This document shows, piece after piece, positions 46,699-61,595 of a stretch of 64,000 nucleotides of DNA. The translations under genes and the position numbers were made by a program. Numbering within the stretch: the stretch's first letter is position 1; each line of letters begins with the position of its first letter. Below the pieces are notes generated by a model that was not told where the DNA came from, made no database searches, and was given only the letters and a program-made list of their open reading frames with translations. Origin of the DNA: Gilliamella sp. wkB112 (lineage in GTDB: Bacteria; Pseudomonadota; Gammaproteobacteria; Enterobacterales; Orbaceae); assembly GCF_001690685.1 (NCBI RefSeq), contig NZ_LZGL01000007.1, positions 62,001 through 126,000 of the forward strand, in the 5' to 3' direction.

Positions 46699-48708
46699 TT
46701 AAAGTTCGTTTTTGATTGCGGTTAAAGCTTTGCGAATAAATAGCAAGCAAATTGTAACAAAAACAACAAGACCTAGATATTGCGGTAACATACCTAAATC
46801 AGCCGATATTGCTAATGGTGCATCGCCACCGCCACTGGTAATACTTATAACAATGACAACAGCTAAAATAACGCCAACTAAACTTTCACCTACAATCAGA
46901 CCTGATGCAATTAGAGCTGCTTTACGATCAACTTTTCTATATTCGACCTCAGGATTTAGATTTTGTTTTTTAGCTTTTGCATATGCATAATGTTTAATTA
47001 TCCATGATAATAAAGAACCTATAAAAATCGGCATAGTAATGCTTGGAGGCAAATATATGCCTAAACCAACAGCTAAGGCAGGTAAACGGAATTTTGAATG
47101 ATTACGGGCTAGTAATAAATCAATAATAATAATCACTGCACCTAAAGCTAGCCCTATCAAAATCATAGTCCAATCTAGTTGATGTGAAAAAATACCTTTG
47201 GCTATAGTCGTCATTAATGTTGCTTGTGGCGCAGCTAATACTTGTGATTGATCCATATCAGGACGAGGTAAGGCACCAGTAAAACCATATGCGTTATATA
47301 GAATTTCTAAAATTGGAGCAATAACAATTGCTCCGACCACACAACCAATTAATAATGCTACCTGTTGTTTCCAAGGAGTTGCTTGTACTAAGTAACCTGT
47401 TTTCAGGTCTTGCAAATTATCATTCGATATACAAGCAATTGCTAATACAGCGCTGGTAGTAAATAATGCTAGAGCCGTGGCAAAGTTGGAACCTTCAATA
47501 GAAGATAACATACCGTTTGTTTCACCCAATCCGAGTAAAATCAATGAAATTACAATAACCGCAACAATAGCAATACCGGATATAGGACTAGCAGAGGAGC
47601 CAACTAATCCTGCCATGTAACCGCAAGCTGCAGCAACTAAAAAGCCCATAATGAAAGCAAATAACACGGCACAAAAAACTAACGTCCAAGCAATACCAGC
47701 AGATAAACCACTATCAGAGATAAAGGTATAAAAAGTTGCTAACAAAATAATTAGCATACCTGCCATAATCAAGAAAATAGATTTCGGTGATAAATCTTGC
47801 TCTGTTCGTTCAATATCAGAAGCCGATACATCAGAACGTAAAGTTTTAAAAGAAATTTTTAATCCTTCAATCATAGGTTTGATTAAAGTAAGTAGTGTCC
47901 AGATGGCGGCAATAGCTATAGTACCTGCACCGATAAAACGGATATCTTTAGCCCAAAAGCTCATTGCAATTTTGGATAATGGTAAGCTAGTATCATAATC
48001 ACTTAGTGTACTTAAAATCGGAATGCCGAATCCCCAAGCAATAATAGTACCAATTAATACAGCTATACCCGAGATAATACCAATTAAATAACCGGCACTA
48101 AGTAGTGCTAACGAGAATCCCATAGGTAGTTGAAATATAGATTTTCCTCCAGTAAACCAATAGGCAGTACTATCAGATAAGACTCGGAATCCATTAGTAA
48201 AAAGGCTGACTAGAGATGCAATAACACCACCAAATAAAATGTCTTTTAATCCTTCATTTGAGTCGTTATTATTAGTTTTTGAACCGGCTTTTAAAATTTC
48301 AGCCGCAGCAACACCTTCGGGATAAGGTAAATTACTTTTTACTACCATTACATGGCGTAGAGGAATTGAAAATAAAACCCCAAGCATTCCACCGGCAACA
48401 CATACACTTAATGTTAGCCAGAAAGGAAAGCTTTGCCAATAACCAATCATCAATAACCCGGGAAGAACAAAAATTATTGAAGATAAGGTCCCCGCAGCTG
48501 AAGCTTGGGTCTGTACCATATTATTTTCTAAAATTGTTGCTCCAGAAAATAATCTTAATATAGCCATTGAAATAACAGCAGCAGGAATAGCGGATGAAAA
48601 AGTTAATCCAACTTTTAAACCTAAATACACATTTGATGCAGTAAATATAATAGTAATAAAGGCACCAAGAATAGTACCTCTTAATGTCAGTTCACGTAAA
48701 TTGCTCAT
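46699..48708 (-). CDS. OPT-family oligopeptide transporter
   Basis: A 669-residue inner-membrane protein with about 14-16 hydrophobic helices. The start LRELTLRGTILGAFITIIFTASNVYLGLKVGLTFSSAIPAAVISMAIL and the segment SNLPYPEGVAAAEILKAG are characteristic of bacterial OPT peptide or metal-chelate importers (as in Haemophilus). ATG at 48708. It stands alone; whether it carries peptides or siderophore-like ligands cannot be decided. Confidence 0.9.
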   Translation of the reverse strand: MSNLRELTLRGTILGAFITIIFTASNVYLGLKVGLTFSSAIPAAVISMAILRLFSGATILENNMVQTQASAAGTLSSIIFVLPGLLMIGYWQSFPFWLTLSVCVAGGMLGVLFSIPLRHVMVVKSNLPYPEGVAAAEILKAGSKTNNNDSNEGLKDILFGGVIASLVSLFTNGFRVLSDSTAYWFTGGKSIFQLPMGFSLALLSAGYLIGIISGIAVLIGTIIAWGFGIPILSTLSDYDTSLPLSKIAMSFWAKDIRFIGAGTIAIAAIWTLLTLIKPMIEGLKISFKTLRSDVSASDIERTEQDLSPKSIFLIMAGMLIILLATFYTFISDSGLSAGIAWTLVFCAVLFAFIMGFLVAAACGYMAGLVGSSASPISGIAIVAVIVISLILLGLGETNGMLSSIEGSNFATALALFTTSAVLAIACISNDNLQDLKTGYLVQATPWKQQVALLIGCVVGAIVIAPILEILYNAYGFTGALPRPDMDQSQVLAAPQATLMTTIAKGIFSHQLDWTMILIGLALGAVIIIIDLLLARNHSKFRLPALAVGLGIYLPPSITMPIFIGSLLSWIIKHYAYAKAKKQNLNPEVEYRKVDRKAALIASGLIVGESLVGVILAVVIVISITSGGGDAPLAISADLGMLPQYLGLVVFVTICLLFIRKALTAIKNEL

Positions 48709-48949
48709 GTAATTAACTAAAGTAAGTGCGATAATCTACTATTATATACATATTTGATCTTATCAAGCTACAAATTATCTTGTTGAAGCCTAACTTAAAA
48801 GGAATTACTAATTTTTTTATATTCTAATTTTAATTAGCATTATTCAAAATAATTTTATATTGCTTTAAATTAAAATGTAAAAACAATAACAGTTCAATAG
48901 TAAAACCCTTAAAATAGATTTATTAATCAATAAATTTTAGAGAAATCTC

Positions 48950-49753
48950 TTGAATCAATTACAACGTCTACAAGCTATTGTTAAACAACTTCGTGATCCG
49001 ATTAATGGCTGTGAATGGGATCGTGTACAAACCATGGCATCCCTAAAATCTTATACTTTGGAAGAGACATACGAAGTTTTAGATGCGATAGATAAACAGG
49101 ATATGCCTGAACTAAAAAAAGAACTCGGGGATTTGTTGTTTCAAATTATTTTTTATGCTGATTTAGCCAATGAGCAAGGACAATTTAACTTTGACGATAT
49201 ATGTCAAGCGGTTGCGGATAAGTTAGTTAGTCGCCATCCCCATGTTTTTGCAGATAAAACAACAAATAAACCTAATTGGGAACAGCTCAAACAAAAAGAA
49301 AGAGATCAGCGTGCGCAATACTCTATGCTCGATGATATACCTAATGCTATTCCGGCTTTGATGAAAGCCGAAAAGATACAGAAACGTTGTGCTGCTATTG
49401 GCTTTGATTGGTTGGAATTAAAACCCGTTTTCGATAAAGTAAAAGAAGAACTTAACGAAGTGGAACAAGAAATTAGTCAACCAGAGCAAAAGCAACATAA
49501 AATTGAAGAAGAACTCGGTGATTTATTTTTTGCTACGGTTAATTTAGCAAGGCACCTAAAAGTTAAGTCTGAACTGTGTTTGCAACAAGCTAATCATAAA
49601 TTTGTCCGTCGATTTAAACAAGTTGAATTTATATTAAAACAAAAAGGCTATTCTTTAAGGGATGCAACACTTGAAGAAATGGAAGATGCGTGGCAAAGTG
49701 TTAAACAAGCAGAACTGATTAAATCTAATAGCGAAGTGAATAAAAATGACTGA
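48950..49753 (+). CDS. mazG: Nucleoside triphosphate pyrophosphohydrolase MazG
   Basis: MazG hydrolyses NTPs to NMP and PPi and limits (p)ppGpp-linked nucleotide imbalance. The 267-residue protein contains two MazG domains: the first shows LEETYEVLDAIDKQDMPELKKELGDLLFQIIFYADLA (EExxE and ExxD metal sites), the second VKEELNEVEQEISQ and EELGDLFFATVNLARHL. The first available start is TTG at 48950 after AGAGAAA; the N-terminus MNQLQRLQAIVKQLRDP then matches the family. Confidence 0.94.
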   Translation: MNQLQRLQAIVKQLRDPINGCEWDRVQTMASLKSYTLEETYEVLDAIDKQDMPELKKELGDLLFQIIFYADLANEQGQFNFDDICQAVADKLVSRHPHVFADKTTNKPNWEQLKQKERDQRAQYSMLDDIPNAIPALMKAEKIQKRCAAIGFDWLELKPVFDKVKEELNEVEQEISQPEQKQHKIEEELGDLFFATVNLARHLKVKSELCLQQANHKFVRRFKQVEFILKQKGYSLRDATLEEMEDAWQSVKQAELIKSNSEVNKND

Positions 49754-50186
49754 ACCGAAAAATGAACTATATCAAGAAATTGAAGCTTGGGCTCAAAATG
49801 CGATTTTACACAGTCCCAAATGGAGTATTAATCAACTAGATTATTCTGAAAAAAGTATTACTGTTGTTGAAATGATTATTGGCGAATTAGCTGAAAAAAA
49901 CTTTAGTATTGCCGAAGAACAGCTGAATATGATCGCCCAAGAGTATGGTTGTTATCTATTACTTACCGCCCATAAAATATATGGCGGTGAGTTTTATTGG
50001 AATGAAGAATTTCAACAACCTATGCTGATTTGTTGTGAGCCTGATGCGATGATTGTGTTGATGACTTGGAATAAAGTGAAAGGGCGTTTACTAGGAGATA
50101 AAGCAGATCATATTGCTTATTTCTTAGATGAATTTGGCAAAGCAACTTTTCAACCAGAAAAAGGGATACATGTGGTTTATTTATGA
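49746..50186 (+). CDS. Conserved-looking protein of unknown function, coupled to mazG
   Basis: I do not recognise this 146-residue soluble acidic protein. It has no signal or membrane helix. It begins with an amphipathic helix (ELYQEIEAWAQNAILHSP) and ends in short strands (GKATFQPEKGIHVVYL). The overlap of 8 bp with mazG indicates coupled translation and possibly a related role in nucleotide housekeeping. Confidence 0.8.
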   Translation: MTEPKNELYQEIEAWAQNAILHSPKWSINQLDYSEKSITVVEMIIGELAEKNFSIAEEQLNMIAQEYGCYLLLTAHKIYGGEFYWNEEFQQPMLICCEPDAMIVLMTWNKVKGRLLGDKADHIAYFLDEFGKATFQPEKGIHVVYL

Positions 50187-50229
50187 TAAGGTGATAAGTG
50201 CCATAAATGTTGGTTTTAGGTAAATAAAC

Positions 50230-50922
50230 ATGAGTTATACACTTTATATTGGTAACAAAAATTACTCCACATGGTCGATGCGACCGTGGGTTGTGATGAA
50301 GTATTTCGGTATTCCTTTTAACGAAAAATTAGTTAAATTTGACGATTTTGGTGCAGATTCTTTGTTCAAGAAAACAATATCCTCAATTTCAAAGTATGGA
50401 ACTGTACCGATTTTAATGGATGAGGATTTTGTGATCACTGATTCTTTAGCTATTTGTGAATACTTAGCTGAAAAACATCCTGATTTAGCTTTATGGCCTA
50501 CTGATATTAAACATAGAGCAATGGCACGAAGTTTAGTTGCTAAAATGCATTCAGGTTTTCCCGCTATCCGAAATTATTTGCCAATGAATATTGAAGCAGA
50601 ATTACCAGAAGTAGGGCAAATAATATTACGCGATCATTCAGAAGTAAAAAATGAAATCACATTATTAGATGACTTGCTATCATCGTTATTGATGTCGAAC
50701 ACATCAAATCAAAGTTATTTGTTTGGTGACTTTAGTATAGCTGATGGATTTTATGCTCCTATATGTCTAAGATTGAAAAATTATCATATAAAAACCAGCC
50801 CAATTTTAGCTGATTATATTGATACAATTTGCCATACAAAAGGGATTAAAGATTGGATAAATAACGCATTAAAAGAACAGTGTTTTGTGGTTATAGATGA
50901 ACCTTATCGTTTACACAGATAA
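50230..50922 (+). CDS. Glutathione S-transferase family protein
   Basis: A 230-residue GST-fold protein. The N-terminal thioredoxin-like domain shows LYIGNKNYSTWSMRPWVVMKYF with Ser14 or Ser16 as candidate catalytic hydroxyls, the cis-Pro region GTVPILMDEDFVITDSLAICEYLAEK (glutathione-binding E/D-S), and a helical C-terminal domain with FGDFSIADGFYAPI. Its specific reaction is unknown. It follows the mazG pair on the same strand and ends at a shared terminator with gltD. Confidence 0.86.
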   Translation: MSYTLYIGNKNYSTWSMRPWVVMKYFGIPFNEKLVKFDDFGADSLFKKTISSISKYGTVPILMDEDFVITDSLAICEYLAEKHPDLALWPTDIKHRAMARSLVAKMHSGFPAIRNYLPMNIEAELPEVGQIILRDHSEVKNEITLLDDLLSSLLMSNTSNQSYLFGDFSIADGFYAPICLRLKNYHIKTSPILADYIDTICHTKGIKDWINNALKEQCFVVIDEPYRLHR

Positions 50923-50934
50923 ATTTTAATATAA

Positions 50935-50972
50935 AACACTAGCCCAATTAAGATTGATTGGGGCTAGTGTTC
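50935..50972. terminator. Bidirectional terminator between GST and gltD
   Basis: AACACTAGCCC-AA pairs with TTGGGGCTAGTGTT (one bulged base) around a short AT loop, in the 71-bp convergent gap. Confidence 0.75.
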
Positions 50973-50993
50973 CAATATAACTTACCTTGATAA

Positions 50994-56877
<5,884 letters not shown>

Positions 56878-56914
56878 ATCATTGCCTCTGATTGATAATT
56901 TTTTTATTGGGGTA

Positions 56915-56932
56915 GGGATAGGCGTTTATCCC
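56915..56932. promoter_or_regulatory. Dyad in the gltB leader
   Basis: GGGATA (56915-56920) and TATCCC (56927-56932) are separated by GGCGTT and lie 38-55 bp before the gltB ATG. It may be a leader hairpin or an operator. Confidence 0.35.
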
Positions 56933-57000
56933 ATATAGGCAGAGAAATTAAATAAAAATAGTATTTTGGTCAAATAAATATTACTTATAAGTCAATCTTC

Positions 57001-57024
57001 TAATAACTTGTACCAGAGTTATTA
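57001..57024. promoter_or_regulatory. 8-bp inverted repeat upstream of gltB
   Basis: TAATAACT, 8-base spacer, AGTTATTA; about 124-147 bp before the gltB start. The size and spacing suit a dimeric regulator such as an Lrp- or LysR-like protein, but no identity can be given. Confidence 0.35.
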
Positions 57025-57130
57025 ATGAAGCTAATAATTGTATATAAAATATTAATGTTTGAGTGCTAAGTTTTAGTGCAAATAAAGTAAATATCTAATC
57101 TAATTTTAAAATTTAATGGATTATTATTAT

Positions 57131-57183
57131 TTATGTAAAGATGTTTCAGGTCTGCTATATGTTTTAGTATAAGGAATAGCACT
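57131..57183 (+). repeat. Dispersed intergenic repeat, copy E
   Basis: It reads TTATGTAAAGATGTTTCAGG, then TCTGCTATATGTTTTAG, then TATAAGGAATAGCACT. It lies 58 bp before yhiN and points towards it. In this copy GCTAT and ATAGC could pair to form a small hairpin. Confidence 0.78.
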
Positions 57184-57241
57184 TGGACTGGTAAATTTAT
57201 GCTATTATAATCTAACACCTTTTCTTTTTGAAGTATCACTT

Positions 57242-58423
57242 ATGCAAACAAAAATTACTATTATTGGTGCCGGGGCGGCAGGACTTTTTTGTGCAGGACT
57301 ACTTGGGCAAAAAAGCTATGATGTGACTGTAATTGATAATGGTAAAAAAGTTGGACGTAAAATTTTAATGTCTGGCGGTGGTAAATGTAATTTTACTAAT
57401 CTTGATATTAGTGCTGCCAATTATTTATCGCAAAATCCCCATTTTTGTAAATCTGCATTAACGAGGTTTACGCAATGGGATTTTTTGCAATTAGTTAATA
57501 AACATAATATTAATTATCACGAAAAGGATCATGGGCAGTTATTTTGTGATAATTCAGCCGAGGATATTGTCAACTTATTAGTAAAAGAATGCCAACAAGG
57601 TAGTGTTAAGTTTCAGATGCAAACACAAGTTGAGGATGTTGATTATGATAATCAGTTTAAATTATATACTTCAAAGGGAATTATCGAGAGTGATAAAGTT
57701 ATAGTGGCAACGGGTGGTTTATCCATGCCCGCACTTGGTATGACGTCAATTGGTTATAAAATAGCTGAAAAATTTGCTATACCAGTAGTACCCGTTAAAG
57801 CTGGATTAGTGCCTTTTACTCTACATAAACCCTTACTGGATATTTTAGCGACTTTATCAGGCATAGCGATCCCGGTTGAAGTTTCTAACACAAAAATTAG
57901 TTTTAAAGAAAATCTACTGTTTACTCATCGCGGACTTTCTGGGCCAGCAATTTTACAGATTTCTAGTTATTGGCAAGCAGGGGAACCCATCAATATTAAT
58001 TTATTACCAGATCTTGAATTCGATTCGCAATTCCAACAACTGCTGGAAAAAAATCGGAATCAGACTATAAAGAATTGCCTGGCACAAATTTTACCTAAGC
58101 GGTTCATAGAAGCATTAATGCAACTTAATTTATTAGCGGATACAACGGTTAAACAACTTAATCATAAACAGCAACAACAATTATATAAAACCTTAACACA
58201 ATGGACTGTTGTCCCCAATGGCACTGAAGGTTATCGTACCGCAGAAGTAACATTAGGCGGAGTGAGTACAGAGGCTTTATCATCAAAAACAATGCAAGCA
58301 AAAGCACAACCCAATCTCTCCTTTATTGGTGAGGTTATAGATGTAGCGGGTTGGCTTGGCGGTTATAATTTCCAATGGGCTTGGAGTAGTGCTTTTGCTT
58401 GTGCCGAAGCGATTACTACATAA
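57242..58423 (+). CDS. yhiN: NAD(P)/FAD-dependent oxidoreductase, YhiN/HI0933 family
   Basis: A 393-residue flavoprotein of the HI0933 family, whose physiological reaction is unknown. The dinucleotide site is IIGAGAAGLFCAGLLG (residues 7-22), then GRKILMSGGGKCNFTN, VIVATGGLSMPALGMTSIGYKIAE, FTHRGLSGPAIL, and the C-terminal EVTLGGVSTEALSSKTM and VAGWLGGYNFQWAWSSAFACAEAI. It is convergent with the sigma-54 activator gene, with only 16 bp between. Confidence 0.9.
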   Translation: MQTKITIIGAGAAGLFCAGLLGQKSYDVTVIDNGKKVGRKILMSGGGKCNFTNLDISAANYLSQNPHFCKSALTRFTQWDFLQLVNKHNINYHEKDHGQLFCDNSAEDIVNLLVKECQQGSVKFQMQTQVEDVDYDNQFKLYTSKGIIESDKVIVATGGLSMPALGMTSIGYKIAEKFAIPVVPVKAGLVPFTLHKPLLDILATLSGIAIPVEVSNTKISFKENLLFTHRGLSGPAILQISSYWQAGEPININLLPDLEFDSQFQQLLEKNRNQTIKNCLAQILPKRFIEALMQLNLLADTTVKQLNHKQQQQLYKTLTQWTVVPNGTEGYRTAEVTLGGVSTEALSSKTMQAKAQPNLSFIGEVIDVAGWLGGYNFQWAWSSAFACAEAITT

Positions 58424-58439
58424 GTATCAATATTATTGC

Positions 58440-59879
58440 TTAACTATCAAGTACCCCTAGCTGGATATTGTATTTTTTTACCTTATATTGCAAGGTGGTA
58501 CGCGATACCTTTAATATTTTAGCTGCAGTAACAATTTTGCCATTAGCTTGATTTAAGGCATCAACAATCAATTGACGTTCATAATCTTCAACTTGTTCAG
58601 TTAAATTGGCACCATTATTTACATAATTGTTTACAGGTTTATGGGCAAAATTGCTATTAGTACCATTGTGGTTATTTGTACTGCTAATTTCATATAAATC
58701 ATCATCAAGTGTTATATGTTGTAGTTCACCGGGTTCATTTTGTAGCACCATACTACGCACAATTGTATTTTCTAACATGCGTACATTACCCGGCCAAGGT
58801 GCTGAAATTAATTGTTGCAACGCCTGATCGCTGATGCCACTAATTACGACATTGACATCATTTTTATGTTTATCTATGAAATACCTCGCTAATACAGGAA
58901 TATCTTCGGTTCTTTCTCTTAATGCCGGTAGCTTGATTAAACCCACATTCAATCGATAAAACAGATCGCTACGCATTGTGCCATTTTGTAGTAATTCCGC
59001 AGGTGATTCATTCATGGCTGCAACAATGCGTACATCTGAATGTTGTTCTTTGTTACCACCTAATTGCCAGTAGGTTTTTTCTTGTAAAAATCGTAATAAT
59101 TTGCTTTGCATTTCCAATGGCATAGCATTGAGTTCATCTAGAAATAAAGTACCACCATTGGCTAATTCTAAATACCCTTGGCGATTTTCTGCTCCTGTAA
59201 AAGCACCTTTGACAGTACCAAATAATGTACTTTCAATTAAAGTTGTTGGTAGGGCACCACAATTAAGTGAAATAAAAGCTTTATCACGCCGCTGGCTAGT
59301 TTGATGGATTAAACGAGCAAAAAGTTCTTTACCTGTTCCGGTTTCGCCTACAATTAAAACAGGTACATCATTAGCACCTAATATATTGGTTTGATCAATA
59401 ACCTCTTGCATTTTTTGCGATACAAAGACTATATCGGGTAATGGTTGTTCTTTATTCTGATATAATTTGCTATTTAGATTAAATACTTGGTCTTGTAATT
59501 CACGTACTGTCGATAAATCTCGACCTATTTCAACCGCACCAATGATCTCTTTATTATGATTATAGAGGGGTACGGTAGTATGTAAATAATCAACAAGTTT
59601 ACCAACATGGTTATAATAAGATTGGTAGTTATTTTGATATTCTATACCCTGTTGTAGGGCTTGTAGCATAGTACTATCTTCTTGTTTTAAACTAGGATAG
59701 ACTTTTAACATTGGCTTGCCAATTGCTTTTTCCTTCGAATAACCATCCAGCTCAGCACTTTCCTGATTGTAGTAAATGTATTTACCTTCTTTATTGATAA
59801 TAGCCATTGGTTGATGCATTAAATCAAAAAAATGTTTAAATATTTCTAAAGCCTGTAGTAATTCAGGATCAATTGTCAT
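58440..59879 (-). CDS. Sigma-54-dependent transcriptional activator with PAS sensor domain
   Basis: A 479-residue enhancer-binding protein. Order: PAS domain (about 15-125), AAA+ ATPase with Walker A GETGTGKE (178-185), the sigma-54 contact loop GAFTGA (225-230) and Walker B GGTLFLDEL (242-250), then a Fis-type HTH at the C-terminus (GKIVTAAKILKVSRTTLQYKVKKY). It has no receiver domain, so it probably senses a small molecule through PAS. It is divergent from the decarboxylase gene, whose upstream region has a sigma-54 promoter and a dyad, so it almost certainly activates that operon. The layout resembles the Salmonella D-ornithine/lysine decarboxylase locus. Confidence 0.9.
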   Translation of the reverse strand: MTIDPELLQALEIFKHFFDLMHQPMAIINKEGKYIYYNQESAELDGYSKEKAIGKPMLKVYPSLKQEDSTMLQALQQGIEYQNNYQSYYNHVGKLVDYLHTTVPLYNHNKEIIGAVEIGRDLSTVRELQDQVFNLNSKLYQNKEQPLPDIVFVSQKMQEVIDQTNILGANDVPVLIVGETGTGKELFARLIHQTSQRRDKAFISLNCGALPTTLIESTLFGTVKGAFTGAENRQGYLELANGGTLFLDELNAMPLEMQSKLLRFLQEKTYWQLGGNKEQHSDVRIVAAMNESPAELLQNGTMRSDLFYRLNVGLIKLPALRERTEDIPVLARYFIDKHKNDVNVVISGISDQALQQLISAPWPGNVRMLENTIVRSMVLQNEPGELQHITLDDDLYEISSTNNHNGTNSNFAHKPVNNYVNNGANLTEQVEDYERQLIVDALNQANGKIVTAAKILKVSRTTLQYKVKKYNIQLGVLDS

Positions 59880-59958
59880 GTATTAATACCTTTTAAGATG
59901 TGGCGGTTTACTAAACTTAGTTTGTTAAATTTAAATAGTATTGCACCATTACTAAGTG

Positions 59959-59974
59959 TGACGAATTTTCGTCA
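59959..59974. promoter_or_regulatory. Probable upstream activator site for the sigma-54 activator
   Basis: TGACGAATTTTCGTCA has perfect 7-bp arms around TT. It lies about 100 bp upstream of the -12 element of the sigma-54 promoter, the usual enhancer distance for a Fis-type HTH protein, and about 80 bp from the activator's own start. Confidence 0.65.
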
Positions 59975-60056
59975 TAAAAACATATATTTTACTAAATGAC
60001 TAATATTTTTTTTGTAATTTTTTTGTTAATTATTTGATTATTAATATTTTGTTAAG

Positions 60057-60073
60057 TTGGCACGCTGATTGCA
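60057..60073 (+). promoter_or_regulatory. Sigma-54 promoter of the decarboxylase-permease-racemase operon
   Basis: TTGGCACGCTGATTGCA fits the -24/-12 consensus TGGCACG-N4-TTGCA without a mismatch. It starts 87 bp before the decarboxylase ATG. The divergent gene encodes a GAFTGA-type activator, which supports the assignment. Confidence 0.92.
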
Positions 60074-60143
60074 TTAAATGCACAAGTTATAAGTGAAACA
60101 CCTTTTACTTATCTTTTTTATGTACTAATTAACTGGAGGCTAT

Positions 60144-61541
60144 ATGTCCGACACAATTATGTCAAATTATAACAAATTACGTACAGATCTTGTAACAAAA
60201 GATCGCCGATTCAGTGCTCAAGACGGCAAACTATGTTTTGATGGCGTTAATTTGGAACAGTTGGCAAAAAAATATCCAACTCCTTTTTATGTTTTTTCTG
60301 AAAAAGAAATTGATCGTAATGTGCAAGAAATTAAAGATGCTTTTAAAGCGCATCCTAATACTAAGATTTTTTATGCTTCAAAAACTTGTTCAGTAATGGG
60401 TGTATTAAAAGCGATTAAAGATGCAGGTATTTATGCAGAAGCGAACTCAATGTATGAAGTCCGTAAATGTTTAGATATTGGATTTAGTGGTAGCCAAATT
60501 GTGTTTAATGGTGTAGTTAAAAAACCAGTAGATTTAGAATTTGCTATCCAAAACGATCTTTATATTATCAATGTTGATAGCCTTTATGAACTTGATATTA
60601 TTGATGAAATTTCAACTCGTCTGAAAAAAGTTGCTAATGTTTGTGTACGCGTAGAACCGAATGTGCCATCAGCAACTCATGCAGAATTAGTAACTGCATA
60701 TCATGCAAAATCAGGTATTGATTTAGAACAAGCTGAAGAAACTTGCCGCCGTATTCTTAAAATGCCTTATGTACACTTACGTGGTTTACACATGCATGTT
60801 GGAGATCAAGTTCCTGAGTCAGAACCATTTGCTAAAGCAACTAAGGTACTAGTTGATGAATCACGTCGTTTAGAAGAAGTGCTTGGTATTAAATTTGATT
60901 TAATCAACGTTGGTGGCGGTATTCCAGTACCATACAAATATGACGAAGAAAATGGTAATCCTTTACAAGACAACATGTACGCAGGTATTACTGCACAAGA
61001 CTTTGCTGATGCAGTTATTAGTGAAGTGCACAAATGGCGTACTGATGTTGAAATCTGCATTGAACCTGGTCGTAAAGTAACTGGTTCAGCAGGTGTTCTG
61101 GTAACAGAAGTTGCCTGTGAAAAACGTAAAACTAATTATGATTTAGACGGTAACGTTGAAGAACATGTTGAATGGAAATTTGTTGATGCAGGTTATAGTG
61201 TGTTGTCTGACAGTCAACATTTTGATTGGTTCTTCTATGTTTATAATGCGTCAAAAATCAATGAATCACATGATGAATATATTAAATTAGCTGGACCTTT
61301 ATGTGATGGTGGTGACTATTACCATGTAGGTGTTAAAGGTGAAGAGTTCTTAATGCCTAAAGACACTCAAATTGGTGATATTGTTGCGTTCCTTGATGCT
61401 GGCGCTTATACCATTGAAAGCCAAACAGTTTATAACAATCGTCCTCGTACAGCTGTAGTGATGATCGATAAAGAAGGTGAAGATCGCCTGATTCGTCGTG
61501 AAGACACTTACGAAGATATGGTTGGATACGATCTGTATTAA
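60144..61541 (+). CDS. dokD: Fold-III PLP decarboxylase, D-ornithine/D-lysine decarboxylase-like
   Basis: A 465-residue alanine-racemase-fold decarboxylase of the LysA/ODC family. The PLP lysine is K80 in FYASKTCS; other sites are [34 protein letters not shown] and the partner-subunit cysteine in [10 protein letters not shown]. Length, the divergent sigma-54 activator, and the following APC permease and racemase genes resemble the Salmonella locus of DokD, which decarboxylates D-ornithine and D-lysine to putrescine and cadaverine. A biosynthetic diaminopimelate decarboxylase is the main alternative; the CDGGD motif (CESxD in LysA) and the context argue against it. GGAGG precedes the ATG. Confidence 0.78.
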   Translation: MSDTIMSNYNKLRTDLVTKDRRFSAQDGKLCFDGVNLEQLAKKYPTPFYVFSEKEIDRNVQEIKDAFKAHPNTKIFYASKTCSVMGVLKAIKDAGIYAEANSMYEVRKCLDIGFSGSQIVFNGVVKKPVDLEFAIQNDLYIINVDSLYELDIIDEISTRLKKVANVCVRVEPNVPSATHAELVTAYHAKSGIDLEQAEETCRRILKMPYVHLRGLHMHVGDQVPESEPFAKATKVLVDESRRLEEVLGIKFDLINVGGGIPVPYKYDEENGNPLQDNMYAGITAQDFADAVISEVHKWRTDVEICIEPGRKVTGSAGVLVTEVACEKRKTNYDLDGNVEEHVEWKFVDAGYSVLSDSQHFDWFFYVYNASKINESHDEYIKLAGPLCDGGDYYHVGVKGEEFLMPKDTQIGDIVAFLDAGAYTIESQTVYNNRPRTAVVMIDKEGEDRLIRREDTYEDMVGYDLY

Positions 61542-61595
61542 TCATGATTTATCTGGAGCAGATAATGCTCCAGATATGCTAATGTGAGGTTATAT

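Larger units (their letters stand above)
56878..57241. other. Divergent region gltB / yhiN
   Basis: This 364-bp gap carries the promoters of gltBD (minus) and yhiN (plus), a GGGATA/TATCCC dyad near the gltB start, an 8-bp inverted repeat (57001-57024), repeat copy E (57131-57183) and a -10-like TATAAT at 57204-57209. No gene is seen in it. Confidence 0.65.

Noticed and set aside
60144..61541. Calling the decarboxylase biosynthetic LysA
   Set aside because: The context (sigma-54 control, carrier, racemase) and the CDGGD motif fit a degradative ornithine/lysine decarboxylase better, though the families are related.
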